From Bog-756 sp963829235 (lineage in GTDB: Bacteria; Actinomycetota; Acidimicrobiia; Acidimicrobiales; RAAP-2), in the NCBI GenBank assembly GCA_963829235.1, contig CAWHIF010000001.1:1-64000 (forward strand): a stretch of 64,000 nucleotides of DNA. Direction: 5' to 3'. Shown here piece after piece: positions 25,464 to 34,286 of the stretch (position 1 is the stretch's first letter; every line of letters begins with the position of its first letter). A program made the position numbers and the translations under genes. The notes beneath the pieces were generated by a model. That model did no database searches, was not told the origin of the DNA, and saw only the letters and a list, made by a program, of their open reading frames with translations.

Positions 25464-25500
25464 GGGGCAACCAACGTCGGGGGCCGGTGGGACCGGGGAC

Positions 25501-26247
25501 CTACACCCGCACCGACCGCCAGCAGCGGCATCTCATGGGCATCTCGACGACATCGTCGGCCACGACCGTCCCGGTGACGAGTCGGATGCGATCCAGCTCC
25601 CGCTCCCTCTCGTCGGGAGCCATGGTGATCATCGAGCTGTAGGTGCCGGCCAACCCGACCAGCTCGTCCCGGCTCATGGGTTTCGACCAGCCGATGTCGC
25701 AGCTGTCGAGTTCGGCGAAGGGGGACTGCGGTGGCAGTTCGAACCGGTGACGGCTGCCGCGGTCCCGCCGATCACCGGGGGAGGGGTCCCGGGTACCGAG
25801 CAGTGCGGCAACCCACTCGACCGACCGGTCGGCCCCGTTCCAGATGACCCCGAGGACGCCCCCGGGTCGCAGCACCCGGCCGACTTCGGCCACGGTGCGA
25901 TCGGGGTCCATCCAGTGCCATGCCGACGAGACCAGGGCGGCATCGAGGACCTCGGCCCGGATCGGAAGCTCCTCGGCTCTGCACCGGAGGGCCGAGACCT
26001 GCGGCGATCGCCGCTTCAGCACCTCGAGCATCCGGCCGTCGGGCTCGAGGGCGATGACCCGGCCGGCGCGCCGGGCGAGCTCGCGGGTGAGGGCGCCGGT
26101 GCCGGCGCCGAGGTCGGCTGCGGTCCCACACGGCGAGCGCAGGATCCAGTCCACGGCCGACAGCGGGGGTCCGGGCCGGTAGCGGTCGTAGTCCTCGGCC
26201 ACGGACCCGAACGAGGACGCCCGTTGCCCGGTTCGAGGCGATGCCAT
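25501..26247 (-). CDS. Class I SAM-dependent methyltransferase
   Basis: A 248-residue methyltransferase. It begins near SFGSVAEDYDRYRPGPPLSA, with SAM motif I ADLGAGTGALTRELARRAG (near 39-57), motif II VIALEPDGRMLEVL, and WHWMDPDRTVAEVGRVLRPG in the post-motif region. This resembles the UbiE/Methyltransf_11 branch acting on small molecules, lipids or quinones. The ATG at 26247 sits 7 nt after a TACTGT box, so it is likely a leaderless single gene. The EF-G2 gene ends 76 bp upstream on the same strand. Confidence 0.88.
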   Translation of the reverse strand: MASPRTGQRASSFGSVAEDYDRYRPGPPLSAVDWILRSPCGTAADLGAGTGALTRELARRAGRVIALEPDGRMLEVLKRRSPQVSALRCRAEELPIRAEVLDAALVSSAWHWMDPDRTVAEVGRVLRPGGVLGVIWNGADRSVEWVAALLGTRDPSPGDRRDRGSRHRFELPPQSPFAELDSCDIGWSKPMSRDELVGLAGTYSSMITMAPDERERELDRIRLVTGTVVADDVVEMPMRCRCWRSVRV

Positions 26248-26254
26248 CGGTCCG

Positions 26255-26260
26255 ACAGTA
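26255..26260 (-). promoter_or_regulatory. -10 box (TACTGT), leaderless methyltransferase gene
   Basis: On the minus strand TACTGT ends 7 nt before the ATG at 26247. The same hexamer and spacing precede the CMD-like gene at 11679. Confidence 0.6.
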
Positions 26261-26323
26261 CCGGACCGCCCCCACCGGGCAGTACCGGGCCGGCCGTAGC
26301 GGGCATGCCGGTGGAGGACTGCC

Positions 26324-28462
26324 TCATCCCCCCTTGGTCTTGACCATCCTGTCGACCAGGTTCGCCGGCATCACGTCGTAGTGGTCGTGTTCGGCCCGGA
26401 ACGTTCCCCGTCCCCCGGTATGGGAGCGGAGATCGACCGCATAGCGCTGGATCTCGGCGGTGGGAACGAGGGCGATGATCTTCTGCAGGCCGCCGTCCAA
26501 CGTGTCCGTGCCCTGCACCCGCCCGCGGCGGGAATTGAGGTCACCGAGGACATGGCCCTGCATGCTGGCCGGTACCGTCACCTCGAGGAGGGAGACGGGC
26601 TCGAGCAGTACCGGGACCGCCTTGGCCATGGCCTCTTTGAAGGCCAGCGATCCGGCCATCTTGAAGCTCATCTCCGACGAGTCGACCGGATGGTGTTTCC
26701 CGTCGAAACACGCCACCTGCACGTCGACCACCGGGTAGCCGTGGACGCCACCGTTCCCCATGGATTCGACGATCCCCTTCTCGACCGCGGGAATGTACTG
26801 CCTGGGGATGGCGCCCCCGACCACCTGGTCGATGAACCGGAAGCCCTCCCCGCGCCCGAGTGGCTCGATGCGGATCGAGGCCACCCCGAACTGGCCGTGG
26901 CCACCGGTCTGCTTCTTGTACTTGCCCTCGGCCTCGGCCTCGGCGGTGATGGTCTCGCGGTAGGGGATGCGCACATCCTCGGTCTCGATCTCCACCCCGA
27001 ACTTGCGGGCCAGACGCTCGATCGACATGGACAGATGGGTCTCACCCGTGCCCGACAGGATGGTCTGGTGCGTCTCGTCGACCCGCTCGACGATGAGCGT
27101 CGGGTCCTCCTCCTGCAGGCGGTGGAGGCCGGTCATCAGCTTGTCCTCGTCACCCTTCGACCTCGGTCTGATGGCCACGGACAACGCCGCAGGCTCCGGA
27201 GGTGGCGACGGCACGAGGACCGGCACGCCCTTGGAGGCCAGCGTGTCACCCGTGGCCACGCCGGCCAGCTTGGGGGCGGCCACGATATCGCCCGCCCTGG
27301 CCTCGTCCGTCGGCTGCGCCTGCTTGCCCCGCAGCAGCTGCAGCACGTGGAGCCGTTCGTCGCGGTGGGTGCGCGAGTTGGTGAGGACATTGTCCGGATG
27401 GATCGTCCCGGACAGGACCCGCAGGAGGGAGATGTTGCCCACGTAGGGATCGGAGAAGGTCTTGAACACCCGGACCAGCGGCTGGCCGCCGGGGTCGCAT
27501 GACACCTCCTGCACCGAATCTCCCGCCCGGACCTCGACCGGGGGGCGGGCATCGGGTGCGGGGCCGATCTCGGCCAGCAGCGAGGCGAGGCGATCGATGC
27601 CCACGCCGGTGGCCGCCGACCCACACACGACCGGGAAGACCACACCCTCCGCCACGCCGGTGGCCAGTGTGGCCTCGAGCTCGGCGCTGGAGGGGATGTC
27701 TTCTTCGAGGTAGCGCTCCATGAGCTCGTCGTCACCGACCACGATTCCCTCGACCAACTGCTCGCGGACCTGGTGCTCGGTCTCGGCCAGGTCGCTCGGG
27801 ATGGGCCCGGAGGTCGGCTTCCCGCCCTCGTAGATGATGGCGGTATCGGTGAGCAGATCGGCGATGCCGCGGAAACCCGACTCCCCGTCCACCGGCAGTT
27901 CCAACGGCGCAATGCCGGCACCGAAGCGCTCACGGAGGGCGGCCAGCGTGCGGTCGAAACTGGCCTGGTCCCGGTCGAGCTTGTTGACGAAGACGAGGCG
28001 CGGAAGTCCCAGCTCTCCGGCCAGCGCCCAGGCGGCCTCGGTCTGCGCCTCGACACCTTCGACGGCACTCACCACCACGACCACCAGGTCGACGACAGAA
28101 CACGCCGCCCGCACCTCACCGAAGAAGTCGGCGTATCCCGGGGTGTCGATGATGTTGAGCTTGACCTCGCCCACCTGGCAGGGGGCGAGAGCCAGCGAGA
28201 GCGACATGTGGTACTTGATCTCCTCGGGCTCGAAGTCGCTCACCGTCGAGCCGTCGTCCACCCGGCCCTGCCGGTTGATGGCACCGGTGGCGAAGAGAAG
28301 CGCCTCCGCCAAGGTGGTCTTGCCGACGCCGTTGTGCCCGACCAGGGCGACATTGCGGATACCGGTCGACGAAGGTCCGTGCGCACCGTTGTGGCCGGGC
28401 CGTCCCGATTTGGCCCGCTCCGGGCCCGGTTGTTCGGCCGTGGCCACGTGGGTCGTGCTCAT
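26324..28462 (-). CDS. fusA2: Elongation factor G-like protein EF-G2
   Basis: A 712-residue translational GTPase with the EF-G domain order. It has G1 GHNGVGKT (42-49), G3 DTPGYADF (106-113), G4 NKLD (160-163), and later domains with the YRETITAEAEAEGKYKKQTG segment typical of domain IV. The switch I region lacks the canonical RGITI; it reads TVSDFEPEEIKYHMSLSLAL, the pattern of actinobacterial EF-G2 paralogues. EF-G2 is not the main translocase; GTPase activity and ribosome binding are seen in mycobacterial relatives, with unclear function. A perfect palindrome lies 66-80 nt before the ATG. Confidence 0.92.
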   Translation of the reverse strand: MSTTHVATAEQPGPERAKSGRPGHNGAHGPSSTGIRNVALVGHNGVGKTTLAEALLFATGAINRQGRVDDGSTVSDFEPEEIKYHMSLSLALAPCQVGEVKLNIIDTPGYADFFGEVRAACSVVDLVVVVVSAVEGVEAQTEAAWALAGELGLPRLVFVNKLDRDQASFDRTLAALRERFGAGIAPLELPVDGESGFRGIADLLTDTAIIYEGGKPTSGPIPSDLAETEHQVREQLVEGIVVGDDELMERYLEEDIPSSAELEATLATGVAEGVVFPVVCGSAATGVGIDRLASLLAEIGPAPDARPPVEVRAGDSVQEVSCDPGGQPLVRVFKTFSDPYVGNISLLRVLSGTIHPDNVLTNSRTHRDERLHVLQLLRGKQAQPTDEARAGDIVAAPKLAGVATGDTLASKGVPVLVPSPPPEPAALSVAIRPRSKGDEDKLMTGLHRLQEEDPTLIVERVDETHQTILSGTGETHLSMSIERLARKFGVEIETEDVRIPYRETITAEAEAEGKYKKQTGGHGQFGVASIRIEPLGRGEGFRFIDQVVGGAIPRQYIPAVEKGIVESMGNGGVHGYPVVDVQVACFDGKHHPVDSSEMSFKMAGSLAFKEAMAKAVPVLLEPVSLLEVTVPASMQGHVLGDLNSRRGRVQGTDTLDGGLQKIIALVPTAEIQRYAVDLRSHTGGRGTFRAEHDHYDVMPANLVDRMVKTKGG

Positions 28463-28527
28463 GACAGACCGCCGGACCGTGTGCTGCGACGGAGGACCGT
28501 GCCCTCCCCGTCGTTCCCTCCCTGGGC

Positions 28528-28542
28528 GTTGTGTCGCACAAC
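28528..28542. promoter_or_regulatory. Palindrome GTTGTG-TCG-CACAAC, operator-like
   Basis: A perfect 6-bp inverted repeat with a 3-bp centre lies in the 156-bp spacer between the EF-G2 start (28462) and the membrane-protein gene end (28619). Its size and position suit a dimeric repressor binding site for the EF-G2 gene. No regulator can be named. Confidence 0.4.
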
Positions 28543-28618
28543 ATCACCCCCACTTCACCCTCGCGTCCAATCTGACCACAATTCTGGGCACTGTGCACCC
28601 GGCCCGGCGACCGGCCGG

Positions 28619-29689
28619 TCAGCGCGGCCGCTCGGACGGGGCATCGACCGCCGGGGCCGCTTCCGGCTGCACGGTGCGGGGCCGGGTGAGGATGATCTGC
28701 ACGGACGCCACCAGGAGGACCACGACCGTCACCACCCGCTCGCTGGTTGGGATCTCCTCGAACACGGCGTAGATCTGGATGCCGATGGCCAGCGCCTGGG
28801 CGATGAGGGCCAGGGCGATGGCCCGCATCCCGGTGACACGGTCGCCATCGCCCGATCGGCTCGGCTTCCGGATCCACGCCGCGGCGGCGATCAGCAATGC
28901 GCCGACCGTCCAGACGAAGTCGTCGTGCCGGCCCTCGGCGACACCCCGGGCCGCCTGTACGGCGAATTCGGCGTCCCCGATCGACATCGTCACGATGCCC
29001 ACCCCGATGAGGATCCACATGCCGCCGGGCCTCCAACCGAGGAGCCCGTAGACGCCGAGGATTGACCCGATGAGGATGACGTCGAGCACCGGATAGGCGA
29101 AGCTGACGATGGTGGCCAGCAGGCCCTGGGACGAGTGTTCGGCGGCCGGCTGGACGACGAGGGCGAATCCGGCGGCCAGCACCACCAGGGTCACGGCGAT
29201 CCCGTCCAGCCAGCGGTGGAGCTCGAACCCCTGGACCCGGAACCGGATCAGGTAGGCGATACCCACCACCGTGAACGGGTACCAGAGGAGCCAGAGGACA
29301 TCGGCGAACGTGGGGTAGGGGACGTGGGACCGCCCTCCGTAGACGATGCTCCATGCCACGCTCCCGATGGACCACACCACCATGCCCAGCCCGAAAGCCA
29401 GCCAAGCCTTCCGGGTGCTGGGCTCGTACGCCGCCCGGGCGAGGATCAGCACCGCCGCGGTGGCGATGACCAGATCGTGGAACCAGACCTCGTAGAGAAC
29501 GGACGGGCCACCGATCCCGAAGAGCTCGCTGACCGCTTCCAGCACGGTGAGGATCACGAGGACCGACCACACGTAGATCAACCAGGAGGGAGCGGTGAAC
29601 AACTCCCCCTCGGCATCGACGCGCACCATTTCCGGATCGTAGGGCGTGGGTCTGTCGGGTTCGTGGCTCCGTCGCCGGCGGGGTGGCAC
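28619..29689 (-). CDS. Polytopic membrane protein (about 10 TM), paralogue of the one at 24205-25278
   Basis: A 356-residue protein with about ten hydrophobic segments, for example LIYVWSVLVILTVLEAV and WLAFGLGMVVWSIGSVAWS. It includes TFADVLWLLWYPFTVVGIAY and FAYPVLDVILIGSILGVYG, aligning with blocks of the 24205 gene product. As there, a GGDEF or EAL domain is absent; the chain ends in a short cytosolic tail. It likely senses something in the membrane or interacts with a partner. The pair may have arisen by duplication within this region. Confidence 0.72.
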   Translation of the reverse strand: MPPRRRRSHEPDRPTPYDPEMVRVDAEGELFTAPSWLIYVWSVLVILTVLEAVSELFGIGGPSVLYEVWFHDLVIATAAVLILARAAYEPSTRKAWLAFGLGMVVWSIGSVAWSIVYGGRSHVPYPTFADVLWLLWYPFTVVGIAYLIRFRVQGFELHRWLDGIAVTLVVLAAGFALVVQPAAEHSSQGLLATIVSFAYPVLDVILIGSILGVYGLLGWRPGGMWILIGVGIVTMSIGDAEFAVQAARGVAEGRHDDFVWTVGALLIAAAAWIRKPSRSGDGDRVTGMRAIALALIAQALAIGIQIYAVFEEIPTSERVVTVVVLLVASVQIILTRPRTVQPEAAPAVDAPSERPR

Positions 29690-29720
29690 CTTGCCGCCAC
29701 CGGCGAGGGTCGGCGTCGGA

Positions 29721-30362
29721 TCAGGCGGGGCGGGACAGCTCCCCGAGACGTCGGAACGTGTTGACGTAATCGATCACCAGGGACTCGTGCCCGGCCCACT
29801 CCTGCCGCGAGTGGGTTCCGTAGGCGCCGGCCCTGGCCAGGGTGGTGGGGGCCATCTGGCGGAAAGCCGGCTCGGGATCATCGGTGTCGAGCTCGTAGAG
29901 GTGCAGGTAGCGGGGAGGACCGGCCGTCCTGTTCTCGTACGGCGTGATCATGGTGAAGTGGTCGGGCGAGGCGGCGGCGATGTCACGGATGTGGACGAAG
30001 TCACCCCAGTCGCGGAGCGCCTGGCCCTCCTCGGGGGATCGCGGGCTGACCAGCACCAGCTCGAGGCCGAGCGTCGGGCGATCGGTGATGGTCCCCTGGC
30101 CGGGTCGTGGGTAGTGGTCGAAGCAGAGCCCGGTGACGTCGGCGGGGAGCGCGCCGGCACCGGTGGGAGGCTCGAAGCCCCGGTCGGCCTCGTAGACACC
30201 GAGGACCGAGAACTCCGGCAGGGTCCGGGGAAGATCGGTGCGGAACGGGACGCAGTTGGCCCACCAGGTCGCCCGCTCGACACCGGACAGCGAGAGCACC
30301 TCGGGCACCCGCTCGTCGGCGTAACGGTCGGCCGGGCGGTCGGTCATCTCCAGGTAGATCAC
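29721..30362 (-). CDS. Conserved hypothetical protein with two dimeric alpha/beta-barrel-like repeats
   Basis: About 213 residues from the GTG at 30362. The N-terminal half (YLEMTDRPADRYADERVPEV ... FSVLGVYEAD) and the C-terminal half (LGLELVLVSPRSPEEGQALR ... RYLHLYELD) each follow a beta-alpha-beta-beta pattern of EthD/Dabb-like ferredoxin folds, suggesting an internal duplication. I know no function for the family. It begins 32 bp after the stop of the amidohydrolase gene on the same strand, implying a joint role. The start is uncertain: TTG 30383, GTG 30362 or ATG 30347. Confidence 0.65.
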   Translation of the reverse strand: MIYLEMTDRPADRYADERVPEVLSLSGVERATWWANCVPFRTDLPRTLPEFSVLGVYEADRGFEPPTGAGALPADVTGLCFDHYPRPGQGTITDRPTLGLELVLVSPRSPEEGQALRDWGDFVHIRDIAAASPDHFTMITPYENRTAGPPRYLHLYELDTDDPEPAFRQMAPTTLARAGAYGTHSRQEWAGHESLVIDYVNTFRRLGELSRPA

Positions 30363-30393
30363 CGGGGTGATCCGGTCCTCCAACGACGATCCC

Positions 30394-31608
30394 CTACTGC
30401 GTCCGGGCCAGGTGGGCGCCGGCCGATCCCATGAGGAACAGGAAGTTGTCCACGTAGAACTTCTGTCGGGCCTCGTCACCGGCGTCGCCGAGTGACGCCT
30501 CGAACCGTTCGACCGGCTTGCGGCCGCCTTCCACGTGCGGGTAGTCGGACGAGAACATGGCCAGGTCCTCACCGCCCTGTTCGATGATCCACCCCACGTC
30601 CTCGGTGGGATAGGGCGTGAACCGGACCTGGCGGTGCACGTACTCGGACGGCCGCATCGACAGCGATTGCAGCCGCTCCTCGTGCCGGACGAAGGCCCCG
30701 AAGGCCGACTCCATCTGCCGGAGCCACGACGGGACCCAGATCGCCCCCTGCTCGATCACCCCGACCCGCAGACCGGGGAACCGCTCGAGTACGCCGTCGA
30801 AGATCAGCGTGGCCAGCGTCTGGGCCGGCGGGACCGGGATGGCCATGTAGTCGACGGACCGGAAGTTCTCGTCGCCACCGTGGAAGTCATGGGGGACGGG
30901 AAGGCCGTTGACGAAGTAGTTCGGATCGATCAACGGGCCGGTCCCGCCCACGTGGAAGACGACCGGGACGCCCGCCTCCTCGGCCCGGGCCCATACCCCG
31001 AAGAGATCGTGGTGGCTCGGGGAGAACGAAGGGGGGCAGCCCGATGCGACCAACAGGGCGGCGGCGCCCTGCGAGAGCGCTTCGGCGGTTGCCCGCACGG
31101 CCCGGTCCGGATCGACCAGGGGCACGTAGCAGGTGGGCAGCAGCCGGTCGTCGACCGAGCAGAACTCGAGCATCCCACGGTTGTGCGCCCGCGCCGCGGC
31201 GTAGGCCAGTTCGACGTCGGGTCCGTGCTCGAGGTCGTGCAACCGGCCGTTGTGGAAGGTGTTGAAGATGAGCTGGCTGGCGAAGCCGAGGAGGTCGAGG
31301 GCGCGGGGCCGGTCCTCGGCGATGAACCCGCCGGTGGCGGCGAAGTTCTTCCGCTTCATGATCTCGACGTCCTCGACGGCCCGGTATTCGTCTGAGGCGT
31401 GCCTGTCCCGCAGCCGGTCGAACGACGCCATCAGGTCGCGCTGCTGCTCTTCGGGGCTTCCGGTCTGGCGCAACTCGTTGCCGCTGGCATAGGCCAGGAC
31501 CGGCAGCCGCGCTCGAAACCTCTGCTCGGCATGATCACGCAACCAGGTGGGCGTCTCCATGATGTGGGCATCGGCGTCGTGCATGACCCGGCCTTCGGCA
31601 TATGGCAT
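30394..31608 (-). CDS. Amidohydrolase family protein (ACMSD-like)
   Basis: A 404-residue amidohydrolase_2 protein. The N-terminal metal motif occurs in VMHDADAHIME, a further His in VVFHVGGTGPL, then GVIEQGAIWVPSWLRQME and the Asp in FSSDYPHVEGG close the metal site. The order matches the ACMSD/5-carboxyvanillate-decarboxylase type, which decarboxylates or hydrolyses aromatic or keto acids. These are common in actinobacterial clusters for ring cleavage and steroid or lipid metabolism. The downstream two-repeat protein probably acts with it. A GGAGTGGAG site precedes the ATG. Confidence 0.88.
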   Translation of the reverse strand: MPYAEGRVMHDADAHIMETPTWLRDHAEQRFRARLPVLAYASGNELRQTGSPEEQQRDLMASFDRLRDRHASDEYRAVEDVEIMKRKNFAATGGFIAEDRPRALDLLGFASQLIFNTFHNGRLHDLEHGPDVELAYAAARAHNRGMLEFCSVDDRLLPTCYVPLVDPDRAVRATAEALSQGAAALLVASGCPPSFSPSHHDLFGVWARAEEAGVPVVFHVGGTGPLIDPNYFVNGLPVPHDFHGGDENFRSVDYMAIPVPPAQTLATLIFDGVLERFPGLRVGVIEQGAIWVPSWLRQMESAFGAFVRHEERLQSLSMRPSEYVHRQVRFTPYPTEDVGWIIEQGGEDLAMFSSDYPHVEGGRKPVERFEASLGDAGDEARQKFYVDNFLFLMGSAGAHLARTQ

Positions 31609-31924
31609 GGCACTCCACTCCGGGTGGTGTTGGCGACAGTCGGCAGGAGAATGCTAACTGGACGGCCCAACGCCCACCCGGGTGAACGCCCACCCGGGCC
31701 GAGCCCCGCCCATGGCCGGCGACAGTTCTCGATCCCGATTCCAGGCCGGGTGTCGGAGGAGAGGAGCGGATGGGGGAGGCCGGGGTGTCGGAGGAGGAAG
31801 CGGATGCGGGAGTCCGGGGTGTCGGAGGAGGAAGCGGATGCGGGAGTCCGGGGTGTCGGAGGAGGGAGCGGATGCGGCGAAAGACGGGGACGCCGACGCC
31901 GTGAGGGAGACCAGGTACTTGGGC
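31609..31924. other. Intergenic region made mostly of tandem repeats
   Basis: The 316-bp spacer begins with two copies of GAACGCCCACCCGG-like sequence (about 31668-31697), then a 34-bp minisatellite (31751-31885), ending shortly before the DUF2510 gene's stop. Frames run through the repeats but the unit length is not a multiple of three and no frame looks like protein. Confidence 0.6.
31751..31885. repeat. 34-bp minisatellite, four copies
   Basis: Units start at 31751, 31786, 31820 and 31854, with TGTCGGAGGAGGAAGCGGAT as the core and GCGGGAGTCCGGGG following. The first copy is one base longer and the last differs slightly. The two central copies are nearly identical, which suggests recent slippage. 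Confidence 0.92.
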
Positions 31925-33286
31925 CTAGGCGACCGCCGCCGAGGCGAGCCTGAGGGCCTCACTCCAAGCCGCGGGTGTATCGGCCTTGCTGGCCGTTCCG
32001 ACGATCTCCCCGAGGGACTGCGCCTTGCGCTGCGCGTCCGCGGCCGCCGTTGCCGCCACCTTCTCGGCCTCCACGAGGCTCGGGACCGCCTGAGAGGCGC
32101 GCTCGGCCGCTTCGGTGGCCTCGGCGGCCCGCTGCCTGGCCCGTTGGGCCGCGTCGGTGGCTTCCTGGGCCGCTCGCTGAGCCTGCTGGACAGCTCGGTC
32201 CGCGTCGGCCGACTTCTGCGCCGCCGCCCGAGCCCGCTGGGCCGCCTCCCGCGCCGCCCCGGCCAACTGTTCGGCCGCCCGGTCCGCCTCGGCCGCCGCC
32301 TGCAGGGTCTGGCTCATCTCCGAAACGACGGCTGCGATTCTCGCCGCCTCCTGCCACGTTTCGGGGGAGCCGACGGTGGTGGCGCGGGCGACAGCCTTCT
32401 CGGCCTCCTTGGCCCACCGGTTGGCTTCGCCTGCCGCGCCTCCGATGACCGGGCCGGAGTCCTTCGATGTCACCGTCGGCCGCGAATCGTCCTCATCACG
32501 CCCTTGGCCACGGTCGGGCCCCGGGGTGGCCACGCGGCTCGCGCTCATCGCGCTCACCGGGGCGGCCGGGGCCGGGGCCGGGTCGTCGCCGGCCTCGCTC
32601 GCCTCGTCGGCCGGGGCCGGGTCGTGGCCGTCGTCGCTCGCCTCGTCGGCCGGGGCGGGGTCGTGGCCATCGTCGCTCGCCTCGTCGGCCGGAGCCAGGC
32701 CGTCGGCAGCCTTCGCCTCATCGGCCGGGGCCGGGTCGCCGACGGCTTGGTCCGGGGCCGAGCCCACGGGCTCCGACGCCGATTCGGGTACGGCCGGCGT
32801 CGCGGTCGCCGGTGGCCCGACCAGCGTGAGGGACGGAGGAAGGAAGACACCGTCCGCCTGGTTCAGGGCAGGCAGCGATTCGACCGATGAGGCGAGTTCC
32901 GGGTCCGACTCCTGCGGAAGATCGGCTTCGAGACGGCCGGCCGCGGATCCACCCTCACCGGTTGCGGGCGGACGGACCACCCCCTCCGTATCGTCTGACC
33001 GCGAATGGACGTGGAGGACCTGACCGGTCAGATGGAAACCGTCCCAGTACCGCATCAGACTGGGGTCGCTGGCATCCGGATACCACCCCGAACTGCCGAG
33101 GTCTCCGATCACCTCCGCCGGCCCCGTGTCCACCGCTTCAGCGGGTTGCGGGTCATCGACGGGACGGTCGGTTCGACGCCGCCGCTCATTGGAGAAGAAC
33201 TGGTCGACTTCGTTCGTCTCGTCCGGAGAGGTCTCTTCTACTTCTTCACCCGACTTCGGGTGCCGTGCGAAGGGTCGTAGTGCCAT
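31925..33286 (-). CDS. DUF2510 protein with PADEASDDGHDPA repeats and Ala-rich coiled coil
   Basis: A 453-residue protein. Residues 67-83 (GWYPDASDPSLMRYWDG) are a DUF2510 domain. A disordered Pro/Ala/Asp-rich linker follows, with three 13-residue repeats (197-235) of the form PAPADEASDDGHD, then a long Ala/Glu/Arg-rich coiled coil (about 275-445) with phrases like RAAEQLAGAAREAAQRARAA. No signal peptide or membrane segment is visible. DUF2510 domains are found in many actinobacterial cell-envelope-associated or regulatory proteins; the function is unknown. Composition suggests a structural or scaffolding role. Confidence 0.8.
   Translation of the reverse strand: MALRPFARHPKSGEEVEETSPDETNEVDQFFSNERRRRTDRPVDDPQPAEAVDTGPAEVIGDLGSSGWYPDASDPSLMRYWDGFHLTGQVLHVHSRSDDTEGVVRPPATGEGGSAAGRLEADLPQESDPELASSVESLPALNQADGVFLPPSLTLVGPPATATPAVPESASEPVGSAPDQAVGDPAPADEAKAADGLAPADEASDDGHDPAPADEASDDGHDPAPADEASEAGDDPAPAPAAPVSAMSASRVATPGPDRGQGRDEDDSRPTVTSKDSGPVIGGAAGEANRWAKEAEKAVARATTVGSPETWQEAARIAAVVSEMSQTLQAAAEADRAAEQLAGAAREAAQRARAAAQKSADADRAVQQAQRAAQEATDAAQRARQRAAEATEAAERASQAVPSLVEAEKVAATAAADAQRKAQSLGEIVGTASKADTPAAWSEALRLASAAVA
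32582..32698 (-). repeat. 39-bp in-frame coding repeat, three copies
   Basis: Three 39-bp units encode the 13-residue PAPADEASDDGHD motif in the DUF2510 protein, with a fourth degenerate unit just upstream. Being a multiple of three, copy changes alter the linker length without breaking the frame. Confidence 0.85.
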
Positions 33287-33478
33287 TCCTCCTGGCTCGG
33301 CACCTGCCTGACCGATCTTTAGACATTTTCGGGATGCGCCACCTCCAATTCCGCCGACCGGTTCGAACTCCAGCTCAAGGTCGTCGCTCGACCAGCCGAT
33401 ATGGGAACCGTGAGGCGGCCAAGGGGATCATCTCGAAAAACAGCACCGGTCCAGGCGGCTCCTGAGGAGTCGACCTCG

Positions 33479-34252
33479 ATGACCTCCGCTCCGAAGATGG
33501 ACCTCGAAGGTGCGCCATCGCTCGTATTCCAACCGGTGGTGGACCTGGCCACGGGCCGCCTGCTGGGCTTCGAGGCCCTGCTGCGATGGCACCGGCCCGA
33601 CGGCGAGGCCATCCCGCCGGACGTCCTCATTCCGTGGGCCGAGGACCACGGGCACATGAACGAGTTGAACGCATGGGTACTGTCAGAGGCCTGCGCGCAG
33701 GCCGTCCGGTGGCCTTCGGACCTACAGCTCGCCGTGAACTGCTCCGTCTTCCAACTCCAACGCGGGAACGCCGCCCTGGCTGCGGCGGCGGCACTCGAAG
33801 CATCCGGTCTCAACCCTGACCAGCTGACCGTGGAGATCACCGAATCGTCGGTCGCCGACGACGACGCCGCGGCAGACCTCGAGGTCATGACCCGACTCGG
33901 CATCCAGCTCACGGTCGACGATGTCGGAGCGGACTGGTCGGTCCTCAACAATCTGCGCAACTGCGTCGTCAACACGATGAAGATCGACGCATCGCTCATC
34001 AAGGACATCGCGGCAGGTGGGAAGAGCCGGAGCACCGTGGAGACGATCACCAAGCTGTGCCGGTCCCTCGGTATCTGCACGGTGGCCGAGGCGGTCGAGA
34101 CCGCCGAGCAGGTGGAGGTGCTCCGCGAGGTCGGCGTGGAGATCGGCCAGGGCTACTTCTTCTCCGCCCCGCTGACGGCAGAGGCGGCCGCCGATCTGGC
34201 CGCCATGGTCCCCCATCCACGATTCGCCCTCGCCGTACCGGCGATGCACTGA
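33479..34252 (+). CDS. Stand-alone EAL-domain c-di-GMP phosphodiesterase
   Basis: A 257-residue EAL protein with almost nothing but the catalytic domain. Conserved residues are visible in order: EALLRW, NCSVFQL, EITES, DDVGADWSVL (the DDFGTGYSSL loop), KIDASLIKDI, VAEAVETAEQ and GQGYFFSAPL. All metal and catalytic positions I can check are present, so hydrolysis of c-di-GMP to pGpG is likely. There is no sensory domain. ATG 33479 was chosen because GAGGAG lies 9 nt upstream; an upstream ATG at 33401 has no ribosome site. No GGDEF protein is in the window. Confidence 0.9.
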   Translation: MTSAPKMDLEGAPSLVFQPVVDLATGRLLGFEALLRWHRPDGEAIPPDVLIPWAEDHGHMNELNAWVLSEACAQAVRWPSDLQLAVNCSVFQLQRGNAALAAAAALEASGLNPDQLTVEITESSVADDDAAADLEVMTRLGIQLTVDDVGADWSVLNNLRNCVVNTMKIDASLIKDIAAGGKSRSTVETITKLCRSLGICTVAEAVETAEQVEVLREVGVEIGQGYFFSAPLTAEAAADLAAMVPHPRFALAVPAMH

Positions 34253-34286
34253 CCACAAGACACCGGCGTCGGCGTCGGCGTCGATC

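Noticed and set aside
31751..31885. Possible CRISPR array
   Set aside because: Copies are directly adjacent without spacers, and no cas gene is in the window; it is a minisatellite. The same holds for the arrays at 18.8, 43.5 and 48.8 kb.
31682..32890. 402-codon plus-strand frame through the 34-bp repeats
   Set aside because: The repeat unit is not a multiple of three, and the frame is antisense to the DUF2510 gene.
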